A DNA stretch of 64,000 nt. Source: Lobosporangium transversale (Eukaryota > Mortierellomycota > Mortierellomycetes > Mortierellales > Mortierellaceae). Below are positions 1 through 11,218 of this stretch, one piece after another; position 1 is the first letter of the stretch, and each line of letters opens with the position of its first letter. Position numbers and translations under genes: made by a program. A model generated the notes under the pieces. That model was not told the origin of the DNA. It searched no databases and saw nothing but the letters and a program-made list of their open reading frames with translations. The stretch lies in the NCBI RefSeq assembly GCF_002105155.1, contig NW_019028986.1, positions 574,501-638,500 of the forward strand, written 5' to 3'.

Positions 1-341
1 TGACCATTTTCGTCCTTGTATCCGTCCTCCTCGTTGTCCTCATCCTCAAAGTCGTAAATGACCAAAGGAGGCAGTTCTGCTACAAGATTGGGATCTAGCT
101 CTTTAAGGAAGAGTCGCAAGAGGAAGACGAGGCGCTCAGTCTTTTCAGCTTCAGGCCAGGTGCGATGATTAAGGACAAGGAGGAATGGATTCTGATAGAG
201 AATAGGGGCCGTAAGCTCAAACAGGGCCTTGTTGACGCGCAGCAGAGAACAAAGAGTTGGAACTTGATTGAACTGTAAAAACGAGATAGTGTGCGCTAGA
301 CACTCAATAAGTAGCGTTGGTCTTTCTTGTGTGATGGACAT
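1..341 (-). CDS. F-box-like / LRR family protein, 5' part (runs off window)
   Basis: An open frame starts with ATG at 341 on the minus strand and stays open to base 1, giving 113 codons. The protein begins MSITQERPTLLIECLAHTIS. A helical stretch follows at about residues 22-50, with the segment TLCSLLRVNKALFELTAPILY, then an acidic tail rich in Asp and Glu. The VNKALFELTAPILYQNPF pattern resembles the N-terminal F-box-like region of the large F-box/leucine-rich-repeat families of early-diverging fungi, which often feed SCF ubiquitin ligases. The C-terminal repeats lie outside the window, so the assignment is family-level inference. No stop codon is visible. Confidence 0.6.
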   Translation of the reverse strand, partial: MSITQERPTLLIECLAHTISFLQFNQVPTLCSLLRVNKALFELTAPILYQNPFLLVLNHRTWPEAEKTERLVFLLRLFLKELDPNLVAELPPLVIYDFEDEDNEEDGYKDENG

Positions 342-592
342 ATGATCTTTTGGTCTGCGATCAATTAAATAAAAAGATGCAAAGCAAGTAGGTGAAAGAG
401 ATGTGAAGGAAGGAAAGAAATGTGTGAATGTGAATGTGCGTGAACTCACGCACGCAGTTGACTGCTCCTTTGACTTCGACGCGCGATTGCGCCAATTGCA
501 CAAAGTGTGGCGGTGTTGAGTTGAATTTAGTTTTTATTAATGAATAGGTTAATACAGATGTTTACATTAATGTATTTTAAAATCACACAAAC

Positions 593-2188
593 TTATTTCT
601 CTTCCTCCTCGCTTAGTGCGTTATTGCGATGTTGTGATGGATTACTTTTGCCATTTTCATTTTCATTGGACAACTCTTCAAGGGTCTTGCCCTTCGTCTC
701 AGGGATGAAGAAAGTCACCACCAAACCCACAAACATGAACAAAGCAAAGATCTGCAATAACTGAGGGATGAAGTTATTGGGACCACCACGATCCTTGAGC
801 TGAGAAAAGCCAACCTGGGCAATGATGGCTCCAAGTTTGCCTGATCCAGCAGCAATGCCGTGACAAGTTGAACGATAGCGTGTAGGAAAGACTTCCCCGG
901 GGATGACAAACGTCGTGGCGTTAGGACCAAAGTTTTGGAAGAACTGCGTAGCAGCAAAGAGGAAGACAAAGAGTGCGGTCGAGTAATTTCTGATTTGATT
1001 ATAGGCAAAACCAAGGACACAGAAGAGGATGCAGGACATCGTAAATCCAATTAGCTGGATCTTAATGCGTCCAAGGCGCTCGATCGTGAACACAGTCACC
1101 CAATAGCCGGGGACCGAGCCAAGTAGGACAATAATGATTTGACCAATAGCAGCATTCCAACAGGAGCTGAAGTTATCACCCTTGATAGACGAAAACTTGA
1201 TCGAAGATAGAATAAAAGAGTTGTTCAGACCGATACCATAAAACGCAACATCGAGCGCAAACCAGGCCATGGAGGTTCCAAAGAGAATCTTAAAGTTCTC
1301 CCATCTGGAAAAGTAAATGCAAAAATCGGAAAAAGATCCTTTAACAGTGGAAGGATTGTGGGCGGCTTTTTCATCTTCCTCTGATTGAAGATGGTTGTGG
1401 CTCTCCTTGAGGACGTTAGCAACATCGCGCTCAGCCTTGTTCACGTTGTTTTCGATATCCAGCACGTAGCGGGGAGTCTCTGGGATGGTCAAACGGAAGT
1501 AGACGGCAACAAGCGCGGGGATACATCCAAAGCCAATGAGGATACGCCAAACGTAATCGAGGTTCTGGGGGTTGGCTATGATGCTATCCTTGAAAGCGGC
1601 CAGGAGGATGATGGCAACAACACCTGTTGTCAAATAACCAAATCCTTGCATCGCAAAGACTGCAGACATCATGGCACCACGACGGTTTGTGGTGGCAAAT
1701 TCCGAGGTGATGACAGCAGATAGAGGGTAGTCTCCTCCAATACCGATGCCGACAAGTACACGCCATATGATCAGGGCAGCAGGAAGTGAGAGGACATAGC
1801 CGTTTCCAGACAAGGCTTGACCCAAGGTAGCCACAATGATAATCATCAATTCAACGCCATACATTCTCTTGCGACCCAGGCGATCAGCGAGGTAACCAAA
1901 TCCGATTTGACCAATAAATGTTCCAATAGAAGCAGCAACCTTGATGCCCAAATCCAAATCAGGAGGGAGAGTACCGTCTGAAAAGTAAATGATCCCCAGC
2001 ATGGGTGTCACCAGATTGATAGCAAAGAGATCATAGGCATCAGTGAAGAATCCTACACCAGCGACGAGACAAGCTCGGATGTGAAACCAACCAAACTCTG
2101 CATTGTCGATCTTGGCCAGGGCCTCACGGCGGCGTTCGCTCAGTTGCTGGAAATCCACTTTCGTGCTATTGGTGTTAAAATTAGACAT
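593..2188 (-). CDS. Inorganic phosphate transporter, MFS PHS family (Pho84-like)
   Basis: Single-exon gene of 531 residues. It is predicted to be a plasma-membrane proton:phosphate symporter of the major facilitator superfamily. Visible hallmarks are GFFTDAYD in the first membrane segment (about 46-53), the MFS loop signature ADRLGRKR (101-108) and the phosphate-transporter signature GIGIGGDYPLS (147-157). About twelve hydrophobic segments are present, with a long central hydrophilic loop near residues 255-295. The charged C-terminus (SEEEEK) is cytosolic in the family. Length fits fungal Pho84/PHO-5 proteins. The ATG at 2188 is the first in frame and precedes the conserved N-terminus. The lack of introns contrasts with most neighbours. 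Paralogues may differ in affinity, so Pho84 itself is not claimed. Confidence 0.93.
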   Translation of the reverse strand: MSNFNTNSTKVDFQQLSERRREALAKIDNAEFGWFHIRACLVAGVGFFTDAYDLFAINLVTPMLGIIYFSDGTLPPDLDLGIKVAASIGTFIGQIGFGYLADRLGRKRMYGVELMIIIVATLGQALSGNGYVLSLPAALIIWRVLVGIGIGGDYPLSAVITSEFATTNRRGAMMSAVFAMQGFGYLTTGVVAIILLAAFKDSIIANPQNLDYVWRILIGFGCIPALVAVYFRLTIPETPRYVLDIENNVNKAERDVANVLKESHNHLQSEEDEKAAHNPSTVKGSFSDFCIYFSRWENFKILFGTSMAWFALDVAFYGIGLNNSFILSSIKFSSIKGDNFSSCWNAAIGQIIIVLLGSVPGYWVTVFTIERLGRIKIQLIGFTMSCILFCVLGFAYNQIRNYSTALFVFLFAATQFFQNFGPNATTFVIPGEVFPTRYRSTCHGIAAGSGKLGAIIAQVGFSQLKDRGGPNNFIPQLLQIFALFMFVGLVVTFFIPETKGKTLEELSNENENGKSNPSQHRNNALSEEEEK

Positions 2189-2603
2189 AGATTTTCTTTC
2201 TGATTAAAGAGAAAGGCAGAGCGGAACAGATGCGCTTGAAAAGGGCTGGTAGGGAAGAAAGAGAGGAGCAATGATCTAAGAAGAGAGCAAGAGGCAGAAA
2301 GAAGAAGAGTCTTTGATAGTACGACTTTTTATAGCGAGCCATGTTATTAAAGAGTTGTGGATTATCTATCCACCATTCTGGCTACTGTTGTCCATTTTTG
2401 TAACAGACTGGGCGAAAGGATAAACTCTCGTTGCGATTATGTGCTTGAACACTAAGTAAGAAACGAACAAAAGAGCGTGTTAATTATAATGTTTTCTGCC
2501 GAACTTCCACTGACTTGAATGTAAACAGACGCTGGCAACCAGTAAACAGTGAACGTGCCTTGCTCAGTAGAACCAGAACATTGCTTCAGCTTAGTTGAGA
2601 GTC

Positions 2604-2634
<31 letters not shown>

Positions 2635-3162
2635 CTGTTTTATTGTCTTATCGCTTTATTTGGTCATGATGCGTTGTCCATTCCCCCATCTTTTACTTTT
2701 TTTGATGTAATGGCAAGTGTGGTTGGACAATATTTGTGTTTTTGAAGACACGCGCTTGGCTCTTATTTATTTAAAACAAATGTTTTGCCGGTGAGTCTTC
2801 ATCCAATCGAGTTGTCATGCTATGGACCTAGGACAATAATTGGTTACATAACCTGTCGGTTTATTCTACAAGAATATTATTGCCCAATTAACCTCTGAAT
2901 TGATGCCGTAGACTGATCTATTACTAAGATTTGTTCAGTTGTAAAATTTAATATATACTGTGAAGATCAACTCACAGATTGTTATCTAATAAAGCCATGG
3001 CTGTAATCAAAGTACTAGCCAACAAGCCGACGTGTCCTTAATGCGTTAATGGGAAATAAGGTCTGTAGCTATTTACAGCTGGTTTGTATTATGCTCAAGA
3101 AGATTTAAAGGAGACTATCATTGATGCATTCTTCTATGAAAAAAATAAAAATAAAAAAACCC
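2189..3162. other. Intergenic, 974 bp: promoter of the phosphate transporter and 3' flank of the ALDH gene
   Basis: No convincing reading frame. The first ~250 bp next to the transporter are purine-rich on the plus strand, so pyrimidine-rich in the sense of the gene, as in other promoters of this window. A T28 homopolymer sits at 2607-2634. The rest is AT-rich unique-looking sequence ending at the ALDH 3' side. Confidence 0.6.
2607..2634. repeat. T28 homopolymer
   Basis: Uninterrupted run of 28 T between the phosphate transporter and the ALDH gene. It is one of many long A/T runs in the window. Confidence 0.95.
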
Positions 3163-5281
3163 CTACAGCTGTTCTGGTTCATTCGACCCTAAAAGCAAAA
3201 CCTTTACAATATCGAAGACGGACTTGATACGTTCCAACCATCCTGCGTAGATAATATTGACTAAATCACGAGTGACGACAATGGCATCACCCACATTATT
3301 CATGGGGTACTGCAGTATAGGTGGTAAGGATGTCTGAATCAACATGGGCCAACGATCAACAGTGATCGACCTTTGATGACAGACACCTCGAAGGCCCTCT
3401 GCACCTCCGAAGCGACCATAACCGCTTTTTCCTACACCACCAAATGGCAATGATTGACAGAGATAATTAACACCGAAATCATTCAGATTGCTCATGCCGA
3501 CACGGAGACGATCCATGATATAGAGTCCCTCCTTTTGATTGCGTGAAAATACACTAGAGCCAAGGCTGTAAATCGACGAGTTAGCGATTGAAATGGCTTC
3601 TTCCAGTGTTGAAAATTTGAAAATAGCCATAATCGGTGCAAACGTTTCTTCCTGAGCAATCCTCATGTTGGGGCGAAGATTCGTGATCAACGTAGGGGTA
3701 AAGAACTGACCCTGAGGGAAATGAGGATGAATAAAACCCTTTCCTCCGCATATTAACGTAGCTCCCTTGTTTACAGCATCCTCAATTAGGGGCTCTAAGA
3801 CCTCAGCCTATTTTATAAAGGATGACAATACGTGATCAGCCCCAGTCATCCGTTTACAAAGCAGGTGATAGGCCTTGAGGTTCCAAACTTTACTTACACG
3901 GCCGCTCATGGTCATTGCGCCACAATCAATATTTTCGATCTCCAAAGGCGGGCCTTGTTTTAGTTGCTTGATCCGGCTGCCAGCCATGTCGACAAGCTTG
4001 TCATGTAGGTCTTTGTGAACAATGATTCTCTCGATACCAATACAGTTTTGCCCGCAGTTTTGGAAGACGCCTCTCATCAGAATAGGCACAAGGGCGTTCA
4101 AATTCACGTCTTTGTTAATAATTGCAACATCTTTGCCTCCTAGCTCAAGTACACACGGTGTTAGATTGGCAGCTGCAGCGGTGGCAACCTTGGTACCGAC
4201 ATGAGGAGATCCAATAAATGTAATGCCGTCAACACCGCTTGCCACCACAGCCTCGCCACAATCTTGAAAGCCCACTAAGAATTGAACAAGTTCTGGATCA
4301 TGTCCACAGGCCTCTAAACATGTCCGTGCAATCTTGGCAAAATAGACTGTTGTTGACCAAGCGACTTGCTCCGATGCTTTGATCAAAATACCATTTCCAG
4401 CAAAGATTGCCGTGATGAGAGGTCCAAATGTGTTGTGGAAGGGATAGTTCCAGGACACAAGAGCAGCAACCACACCCATAGGACGGTATTCCACTTTGGC
4501 AGCTTTGTAAAACATAAGTAATCCGGGATCGCGGTATTCATCTCGGAGAGCTTTCTCTCCATGAGCTAATGTCCAACGAATGCGTTCACAAACCGTGAGG
4601 ATCTCTCCAAACTTTCCATCAACCATCGTCTTTCCTGTATCTCTAGACGCAACCCGACAGATAGACTCTTGGTGAAGAAGAATAAAGTCTAAAAGAGATT
4701 GAAGGACGATCTTGCGTTGCGCAAATGTAGTGTTACGCCATTTCGCCTGAGCTTTCCGTGCTTTGTCCAATGCCAGATCCACGTCTGTTTTAGTGTGAGC
4801 GCGGATGGTGGCGAGATGACGCCCTGTCGAAGGATCGTAGCAAATGATTTGACCAGGTTGTGTTGAGTCCTAGATAGTGTATATTGGATATAACATGATG
4901 TGCCGTTAGTACTAGGGATGTGGTCGTAGCGTACATAAATATGTTTAGATCCATGACTCCATTATCTTACCTGGAGACAAGGATTGGACAAGATACTTCC
5001 ACCCTTCCAACCGGGCAAAGCCTCTAAAGATAAAATGCATAATGACACGAAGTACAAATAATGGTCAATGTTGTTTTAACACATCAATAATTTAATACCT
5101 CTATTATTAAGGATTTTACTTTGGTGCTTTGGAAACGAAAAGTAGAATAAATTTACTTACCTTCGGGCATCACGACGTCGAATGGCACAGACTTGTGCGA
5201 ACGGAACCGTAAAAAGACATGGCCTGCCAAAGAGACAGTTAACAGACTAAATACACCCAAGAGAGCGATTGAGTTGTCCAT
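3163..5281 (-). CDS. Membrane-anchored aldehyde dehydrogenase, Msc7-like
   Basis: Four exons on the minus strand: 5161-5281, 4971-5023, 3898-4869 and 3163-3807. All introns are GT-AG and all phases agree, giving 596 residues. The protein starts MDNSIALLGVFSLLTVSLAG, an N-terminal membrane anchor. The ALDH fold follows: NAD-binding region with SWNYPFHNTFGP, LELGGKD carrying the general-base Glu, and QNCGQNCIG with the nucleophilic Cys, then EETFAPIM and the C-terminal LPFGGVGKSGYGRFGG. A hydrophobic tail segment follows. The family oxidises aldehydes to acids with NAD(P). Yeast Msc7 is its anchored member and was named from a meiotic recombination screen; its substrate is unclear. The overall assignment is firm, the substrate is not. 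Confidence 0.88.
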
Positions 5282-6080
5282 GAGGACAGGATGGATCAAT
5301 GACATTGAAGAAATTGGATGTAGAAGAAATGAGAAATGAGCAGAAAAAAAAAAAAAAAAAATAAGAGAGGGACCAGTTCAGTCTTGTTAAACTTAAACTC
5401 ACGCCACTTATAACTTGGAACTTACAAGAGTGGCGTGAGCTTTTTGGGAAAGATATGAACTGATTTCCTTTTCTGGAGAGAGACGCGTTACTTTTTCTGT
5501 TTCCAAACAGAGCGTCGTAACTACCAAAAATACAGGTATTCGGAGCACCAACTGGATGAACATGGAGAGATCGAGAAGTTGGATCCTTATGAAATACATG
5601 CATGACTCAACCTGGAAGATCAGATGCTGGCTGCACACTAATTTTTGGACCAGAACCCTTGTAGAGGTTGGACACATCCAAGTACTTCAGGACATGAGCT
5701 TATTCTCAACGGTTTTTTTTTTTTTTTTTTTTTTTCAACTGATTCGACCTAATCGCAATTACGTCATCGTACCAATGGCTCAAATTCATCATATTTTTAT
5801 TGACAATGCCACTGTCCTGGGAATATCATTTATGAAAATAGATATTGTTCAATTGATCGCTGGATACAAAAGTCACTCGACATTGGGGTTTTTTTTAGGT
5901 CTCTACTTCAATAGGTTTGGTGCAGAATGCACCAACAATTTCTCTTAAGAAATGACGAGTTTAAGGAAGTTGATCATGCCCTCCCTTGATATATTGCCCA
6001 AATACATGAACAGACAGCGCTACTTACCCACATGTACACAGTCTAATCTACTGTATGGTGATCACTTGTTCTCTTAAGTA

Positions 6081-6116
<36 letters not shown>

Positions 6117-6290
6117 AGAGAGTGACTCAGAGTGTAAATGTATGGCATAATGATATCGAAGAATTAAAAATCACCGTCGCGATTTGCTGAAGAGCATCAG
6201 TTCCAGGGGGAAGATTTTTATCTTTATTGTCTTAAAGACACTAAGCCTATATCAGTTTCTTTTTTGATAAAAGCAAAAAAGTAAAGAGCT
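5282..6290. other. Intergenic, ~1 kb, with A/T runs and a small hairpin
   Basis: No supported gene; open frames here are broken by homopolymers and lack recognisable protein. It holds an A18 run near 5343, a T22 run near 5714 and an A27 run near 6086. A small inverted repeat with arms ACGCCACT/AGTGGCGT lies around 5400-5437. The right end is the 3' flank of the small secreted protein gene. Confidence 0.5.
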
Positions 6291-6656
6291 TTAAAAGTAA
6301 GGCTCGCCTCTGCAGGAAACACGGATGCTCTCAATTGGTTGTGACACAGTTTCTTTCATCCAGTGTCCAAGAGATGTTCCGAATTGGTTACCACAGCCAT
6401 TATCGCTGTAAAGTCTAATCCTGCACAGGTGTTCATTGTTGTAATTCAATGCTGACTCAAAGATGAAGGATTTGCTGCTACGAATATCGAAGCATGCGCC
6501 ATCATTCTTATAGTTTATTCTGAAGTTCTCATTGTAACAGGCCGTGTCGCTGAATGTTGCAATAACAAATGGAGCGCCATTCAAAGCAATTGTCCTGCAG
6601 CCTGCTTCAGCTGCGGCAACTGCCATTAAAGCCAAGGTGAAACCGGTCAACTTCAT
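6291..6656 (-). CDS. Small secreted cysteine-containing protein
   Basis: 121-residue protein in one coding exon. The first 19 residues (MKLTGFTLALMAVAAAEAG) form a clear signal peptide with an Ala-rich cleavage region. The mature part carries six cysteines at positions 20, 40, 55, 78, 88 and 115, enough for three disulfides. It has no membrane segment and no recognised enzymatic motif. The pattern is that of the small secreted proteins common in soil fungi, which may act at the cell surface or on other organisms; no function can be assigned. A spliced 5' UTR is likely: upstream on the same strand are a TATA box (6811-6817) and a GT donor after CAAACAAG near 6760. Confidence 0.75.
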   Translation of the reverse strand: MKLTGFTLALMAVAAAEAGCRTIALNGAPFVIATFSDTACYNENFRINYKNDGACFDIRSSKSFIFESALNYNNEHLCRIRLYSDNGCGNQFGTSLGHWMKETVSQPIESIRVSCRGEPYF

Positions 6657-6810
6657 GTTTTAACTATGTTTTAGAGGAAGAAGTGTGTATGTATGTGAGG
6701 ACGACATGAGCCTTCAAAAAAATTCGAGTGCCGAGAACAAAGTGAGAGAGTCGCTCTTACCTTGTTTGCGGGTGGAGACTGCGAAGAGAGAGACGAGGCG
6801 GCTAATGTCC

Positions 6811-6817
6811 TATATAG
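6811..6817 (-). promoter_or_regulatory. TATA box (proximal) of the secreted protein gene
   Basis: CTATATAGG in the sense of the gene. About 50 nt downstream is CAAACAAG followed by a GT donor-like site, consistent with a short untranslated first exon. Confidence 0.45.
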
Positions 6818-6985
6818 ATGAATAGAGAAGCCATGATCTAAGGAGAGGGTATGGGTGATTAGACGAAACGCGGACATGGGCTAACTATAGAGGCAACAAA
6901 CCAGTGAGATGAATGTAGGCTGTTTACCTTGCTTGCAGATGGAAAGTGATGGGGTAAGGAAAAACTGAGGAGCAAACGGGGCCCT

Positions 6986-6994
6986 TTATATAGC
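6986..6994 (-). promoter_or_regulatory. TATA box (distal), second similar leader module
   Basis: CTATATAAAGG in gene sense, with a related leader ending CAAGCAAG|GTAAA about 55 nt downstream. It repeats the arrangement of the proximal module. Confidence 0.4.
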
Positions 6995-8114
6995 TGTGCG
7001 TTCGCCGAGGACAGAGTAGGCGACATTAAAGGAGCGAGAGAGAGATAGAGGTGAGGACTAGAGAAAGTAGAATGATTGTACTGTACATGTACTATGAACC
7101 GCAGTTCTTTCATTAAAGACACGCCGCGTCGGGGTGAAAAAAGTTTATCTTGTTGTCGGTTATAAACGCCGTCTCTTATAACGTCGGTTCCACAAAATTG
7201 TATACATCCATCGCCACAATACCATTTCGCGTTACATAGCCGTCAAACTACTGCGGATCTATCGTTTTCTATTCACAAACCAATAACGAAGCGCACTGTC
7301 CACACAAATATTTGTACGCGTAGAAAAAAAACATTTGTATCAAGTAAACTCTACTCTCTCCAATGCAGTCTCTTTCTGAGGTACCTGGGAAAGAATGTAT
7401 ATATATAATAATTCAGTACTCTCTCCATTTCTGACAATCTTTTCGAACGAGAGATATGGATAGGTTCATAATCCTGATACTCATTGCCTCACTGGGCTCA
7501 AGGTGACTTCTGAAAGTTTTTTTTTAAGTAAATTATAAAAGGTTGCGCAATCCGTACATAACTTCCTATGGAAAAACGCGTCGCCAACGTCCCAGGGCCA
7601 AAGGGATTATGGAGATTATTCCAAGTCGGATGAAACATATAAAAAACTGTATAGTAGCTCCTTGTAAGTACAAATTGTATTCGCCACCCGCAGCTTTGCT
7701 TATCATCTTTATAATGCTTCAGAGTGTTGTCAGGTGTTGTTACTCATTGATCTTCTTGTTTATTTCTTAGTCGTACCAATACATATGCTTTGTCTTGCCT
7801 AGGATAGCGCATACTGGATTCCTAGGCAAGACGCGTACCTTCGCCTTAGTAATTAATAGTAATACTCCCGATTAAGTTTTCCCATCAAGGCTTGAAAAAA
7901 TTTAGACAGATAAGTAGTTAAGTAGGAGAGGAGCAAAAGTAAGAATAAGATGTGGGTACACACCACATCCGTAGGGCATTTATTCAGATTCATACCAAAG
8001 CATAACTATAGGTTTGTCTACGGGCCCCATAAATAGAGTATCCATGAGGCGTGTTTTCTAGAATCTAGAGCGTGTATATTGGGGATCTAGAACGTGCAAG
8101 ATATACAACCGTCA

Positions 8115-8116
<2 letters not shown>

Positions 8117-8138
<22 letters not shown>
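8117..8138. repeat. TA dinucleotide microsatellite
   Basis: About eleven consecutive TA units in an otherwise AT-rich gap. Confidence 0.9.
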
Positions 8139-8145
<7 letters not shown>

Positions 8146-8522
8146 TTTTTATGGTTTTATGCGGTGCTCATATCATGAAGAGTATAATCTTATCTTATAT
8201 TTTCATGGGAATATATTTTAACTTTTATGCAACAGGTGAACTGTAAAATATGCAGCCAAGACCAATGTTAGGATGTAACAAAACTAAAGCAAGGATTAGA
8301 GTGGGATCAGGACCAAGGTGAAGTCAGTGTGTCAGTAATCAAGGCCAAGAATACTTTGACAACACTTGCAGGTCGTAGGAGCTGCAATATTCTGAGAAAA
8401 AAAATGAAAGTATATGAAATGTACTGAAGATAAATTGATTGAGGTGTAGTAGAGTTCAGAGGCACTCCTTATCTCCAACAATCAAATAAACATGTACAAT
8501 AAGAAATAAAGCCCTGCCTGCG

Positions 8523-8556
<34 letters not shown>
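8523..8556. repeat. A34 homopolymer
   Basis: Uninterrupted run of 34 A about 70 bp past the stop codon of the GH5 gene on the opposite strand. Confidence 0.95.
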
Positions 8557-8557
<1 letters not shown>

Positions 8558-8624
8558 ACAAATAGGACCATGCCCTTTTATTACGTGGAAGCGAACAACG
8601 CGAGAGAAATGGAGAGCACTAATG

Positions 8625-10224
8625 TTAAAGTTTTGGATACGGTTTGTTTGTTCTTGTACTCTTATCGCTATTAGGGTTACTATGATTACTATTATATGTA
8701 TATATATTAAAGTTCCAATAAAACCGTTCAGAGTCTTGTTCAAATGCTTCTATCTGTGCGTGGAAATAGTTACTTAAGAAACGCTTATAGGACGCATCAT
8801 ACGTGGCCGCATTATCGTTGGTACATGTGCTATTGGGTAACACTGGAGGTGCGCCATCGAACGTACCATCCCAGCGGTAGCCCATGTCGATGCCGTTTAA
8901 ATACGTGGCGCAGTCATTGGCTGCGACTGAGAATTCGCTTACCATGGTTGGACCGAATGCCCTGACGCTAGTCGCCACGTCTGTACTCCAGAGTTGACAT
9001 GCGAACTGTAGCTGTCTAGTCTGGTTCATGCGCAGCAAACCATCGTCAAACATGATATATTGATGGGTATCTAAAGTAGTTATAGTACAACGGTAGTCCC
9101 AATAGGTATTTCACGAATTTAGGTTATAAAATTAGCAAACACCCTCTTCTTATATCTGAAATTGTTATACACGTAGAAAATTATTGACACATCAAGAGCT
9201 CGCAAGCTAAATAAGTACCCATCATAAGGCGATCAGCCCCTGCTAAGAAGCCGTTCCAAGTACACAGGCCAAGGAAGCCATCGTGAATAATGGCCAATGG
9301 GCCTTTGCCTATTCCAGTTGCGGTGCGGAAGACATCAAGTGCCTGTGTATACCAAGGTCATGACTTTGTAACCGCCAATCATAAACCCAGCAGGCTCGTT
9401 CAAGAAGCCCATGATAGGGCCATGGGCATAATCCGGACTAGAAAAGAAGGTTACCATTTGCTGGAGATACGTGAGTGTACGTTGTGCGTTTACGGCGCCG
9501 CCAGTACCATTGATCCAATTGATCTGTCCTGACCGACCTGAATGGTTCCAAGCATTTTGAGAACCAGGTGCAGCATGAAGTTCAACCATGACGCGGATAC
9601 CATATCTACGTGCCCATTCAATTGCCCGGAGGAGATAGTTCCACAAGACACTAGGAACATAAGGCTCATCAGCACTAAGAGTGCCCAGAGCCCAAAAGCC
9701 AATGGGGATGCGAACGTGATTAAGGCCGAGGCCGCGGATGCGGATAAAGGTCTCTTCACTAACCCAGCTAGTATAATGTTTTTCAAGCAGAGCTTTTGCG
9801 CCTTCCTGTCCCAAGTGCTTGCACAACGTGTACTCATCTACGACACCCTTGGAAATATAAGGATTAAAGAGAGAAGGGGTGATGGAGGCCTCTAGAACAA
9901 GCCATCCACCGATATTGACACCCGCTTCTTGGTTCTGCCTGAGGCATAGTCAAAGGATTCATCCAAAGCAGGGGTGTAGGCGTTGCATTTTGCAGAGTCA
10001 TCCTTGGAAGGGAGTGATAGTCTGATTAGGAGTGATAGGTGTGGGAATAAGGACGTTAAGGGTCATTGTTAATGTTATTGTTATTGAGAGGACTTTTTCT
10101 CCCATGATGTTATAAGAGCTAGGAGTACGGCGACAGCGGTTGCAATAACCAACAGCTTGAGGAAAGCAATCTTCCCTTGATGTCGTCGCACACACGAGCG
10201 TTGATGATATTGTTCAGTACCCAT
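8625..10224 (-). pseudogene. GH5 glucan 1,3-beta-glucosidase, membrane-anchored, with frame lesions
   Basis: Minus-strand gene for an exo-beta-1,3-glucanase-type enzyme that trims cell-wall glucan. It starts at 10224 with a short cytosolic Arg-rich end and one membrane anchor (FLKLLVIATAVAVLLALIT), a type II topology. Domain motifs are all present: GVNIGGWLVLE, LNHVRIPIGFWALG, ELHAAPGSQN, GFLNEPAG with the acid/base Glu, and TMVSEFS with the nucleophile Glu. One intron, 9071-9218, is clean. The frame shifts by one base near 9922-9925, inside the conserved KKR-GVNIGGW join (CG followed by GGT). It shifts again near 9354, between KVMT and WYTQALDVF (one extra T). Stops after SWEKKSSQ (about 10081) could be an intron with a weak donor. 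Either a recent pseudogene or homopolymer sequencing errors; domain identity is firm. Confidence 0.82.
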
Positions 10225-11218
10225 TGTTTTTATAATGTTGCACTGAGATAATGACGAGTAAAATAGAAACAAAAATGGTTTGTTAAGATTGGGCAAGAGA
10301 GAGAAGCAGGAGTACAGTCTTAGGAACAAAATTCGGCAGATCATTAAGCTTAACAACTGAGAAATGCACTATAGGGCGAAGAGGAGAAAATGAAAAAAAA
10401 AACATGGAGTTGCGCCAAAGGAAAATCCTCTTTGCTCTCTCAGTTATAATTTCTGTGTAACTTGATGATGAAACATTTGGGCCAATGAACGCACGTGCTC
10501 CGTTACTCAGTGAAGAATTGAAGCAAGTTTTGCACAATATGAAACGTTTTGAACTATGAATAGACATGGATCAAGTAGATTGGCGTTTTTCATGAAATGG
10601 TATGGGTATTTATATACATGTTCATGTACATGAACATTCCTGACTTCATTCTGCTGATGCAGAGAAAAAGCAGGCTGTGCTGTCCTGCGCCAGAGATGTA
10701 TATTTATATGCCTTTCTTAATCACTCCATCTGTCTTATTTAGTATACAAATGATGATGGAAATGGATTCGGATGTACTTTGAGTGCTTGGCCGGACGAGA
10801 AAGGACAGAAGGAAAGGATGGTTAATATGATATTTTAGTCTAACGTGCCAAACATTAAGACAACACAACATGTAATAGCTGTCCATGTGGAAAATACGCA
10901 AACATGTTCTCTAATCTCACAAAGATTTCTTTCTCGCCCAATTGCACCGCCAGACAAGAAAGACAGGCACAAGCCAGCCCAGATTCCCAAAAACACTTTT
11001 TTTTTTAGTTTGTCTCCTTTAGTCGAACTGCCCTGACTACATTGACTGCTCAATCTTCATCTCATCATCACTATCTTCCTCTTGCAACTATTTAAATTCT
11101 TTTTTTTTTTTTTTTTTTTTTTTTTTCTCTCTCTCTCTCCATCCTCTTCTTCATCAGCTTGTTTCCGACATTTTTTAATTTCACATTTTATAACATTCAG
11201 GCAATTGCAGCATAGACA
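10225..11218. other. Intergenic, ~1 kb divergent promoter region
   Basis: Lies between the GH5 gene (minus) and the nucleotide-sugar transporter (plus). Open frames here are weak and overlap each other. A T26 run at about 11101-11126, followed by CT repeats, forms the pyrimidine-rich leader just upstream of the transporter start. Confidence 0.55.

Larger units (their letters stand above)
6657..8624. other. Intergenic, ~2 kb: duplicated promoter/leader, microsatellite, AT-rich filler
   Basis: From 6657 to about 7000 lies the promoter of the secreted protein, with two similar TATA/leader modules described in the findings. A weak candidate on the plus strand begins with ATG at 7456. It encodes a signal-peptide-like MDRFIILILIASLGS, could splice 7502 to 7542 in phase (39-nt intron, very short) and has an upstream TATATATAATA near 7397; I do not call it. 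A TA microsatellite lies at about 8117-8138 and an A34 run at 8523-8556, the latter just beyond the glucanase stop. Confidence 0.5.

Noticed and set aside
5408..5948. Several overlapping open frames between the ALDH gene and the secreted-protein gene
   Set aside because: They cross homopolymer runs, overlap on both strands and show no conserved motif.
7456..7770. Candidate small secreted gene on the plus strand (MDRFIILILIASLGS start)
   Set aside because: It needs a 39-nt intron and the second exon has no recognisable protein; kept only as a remark.
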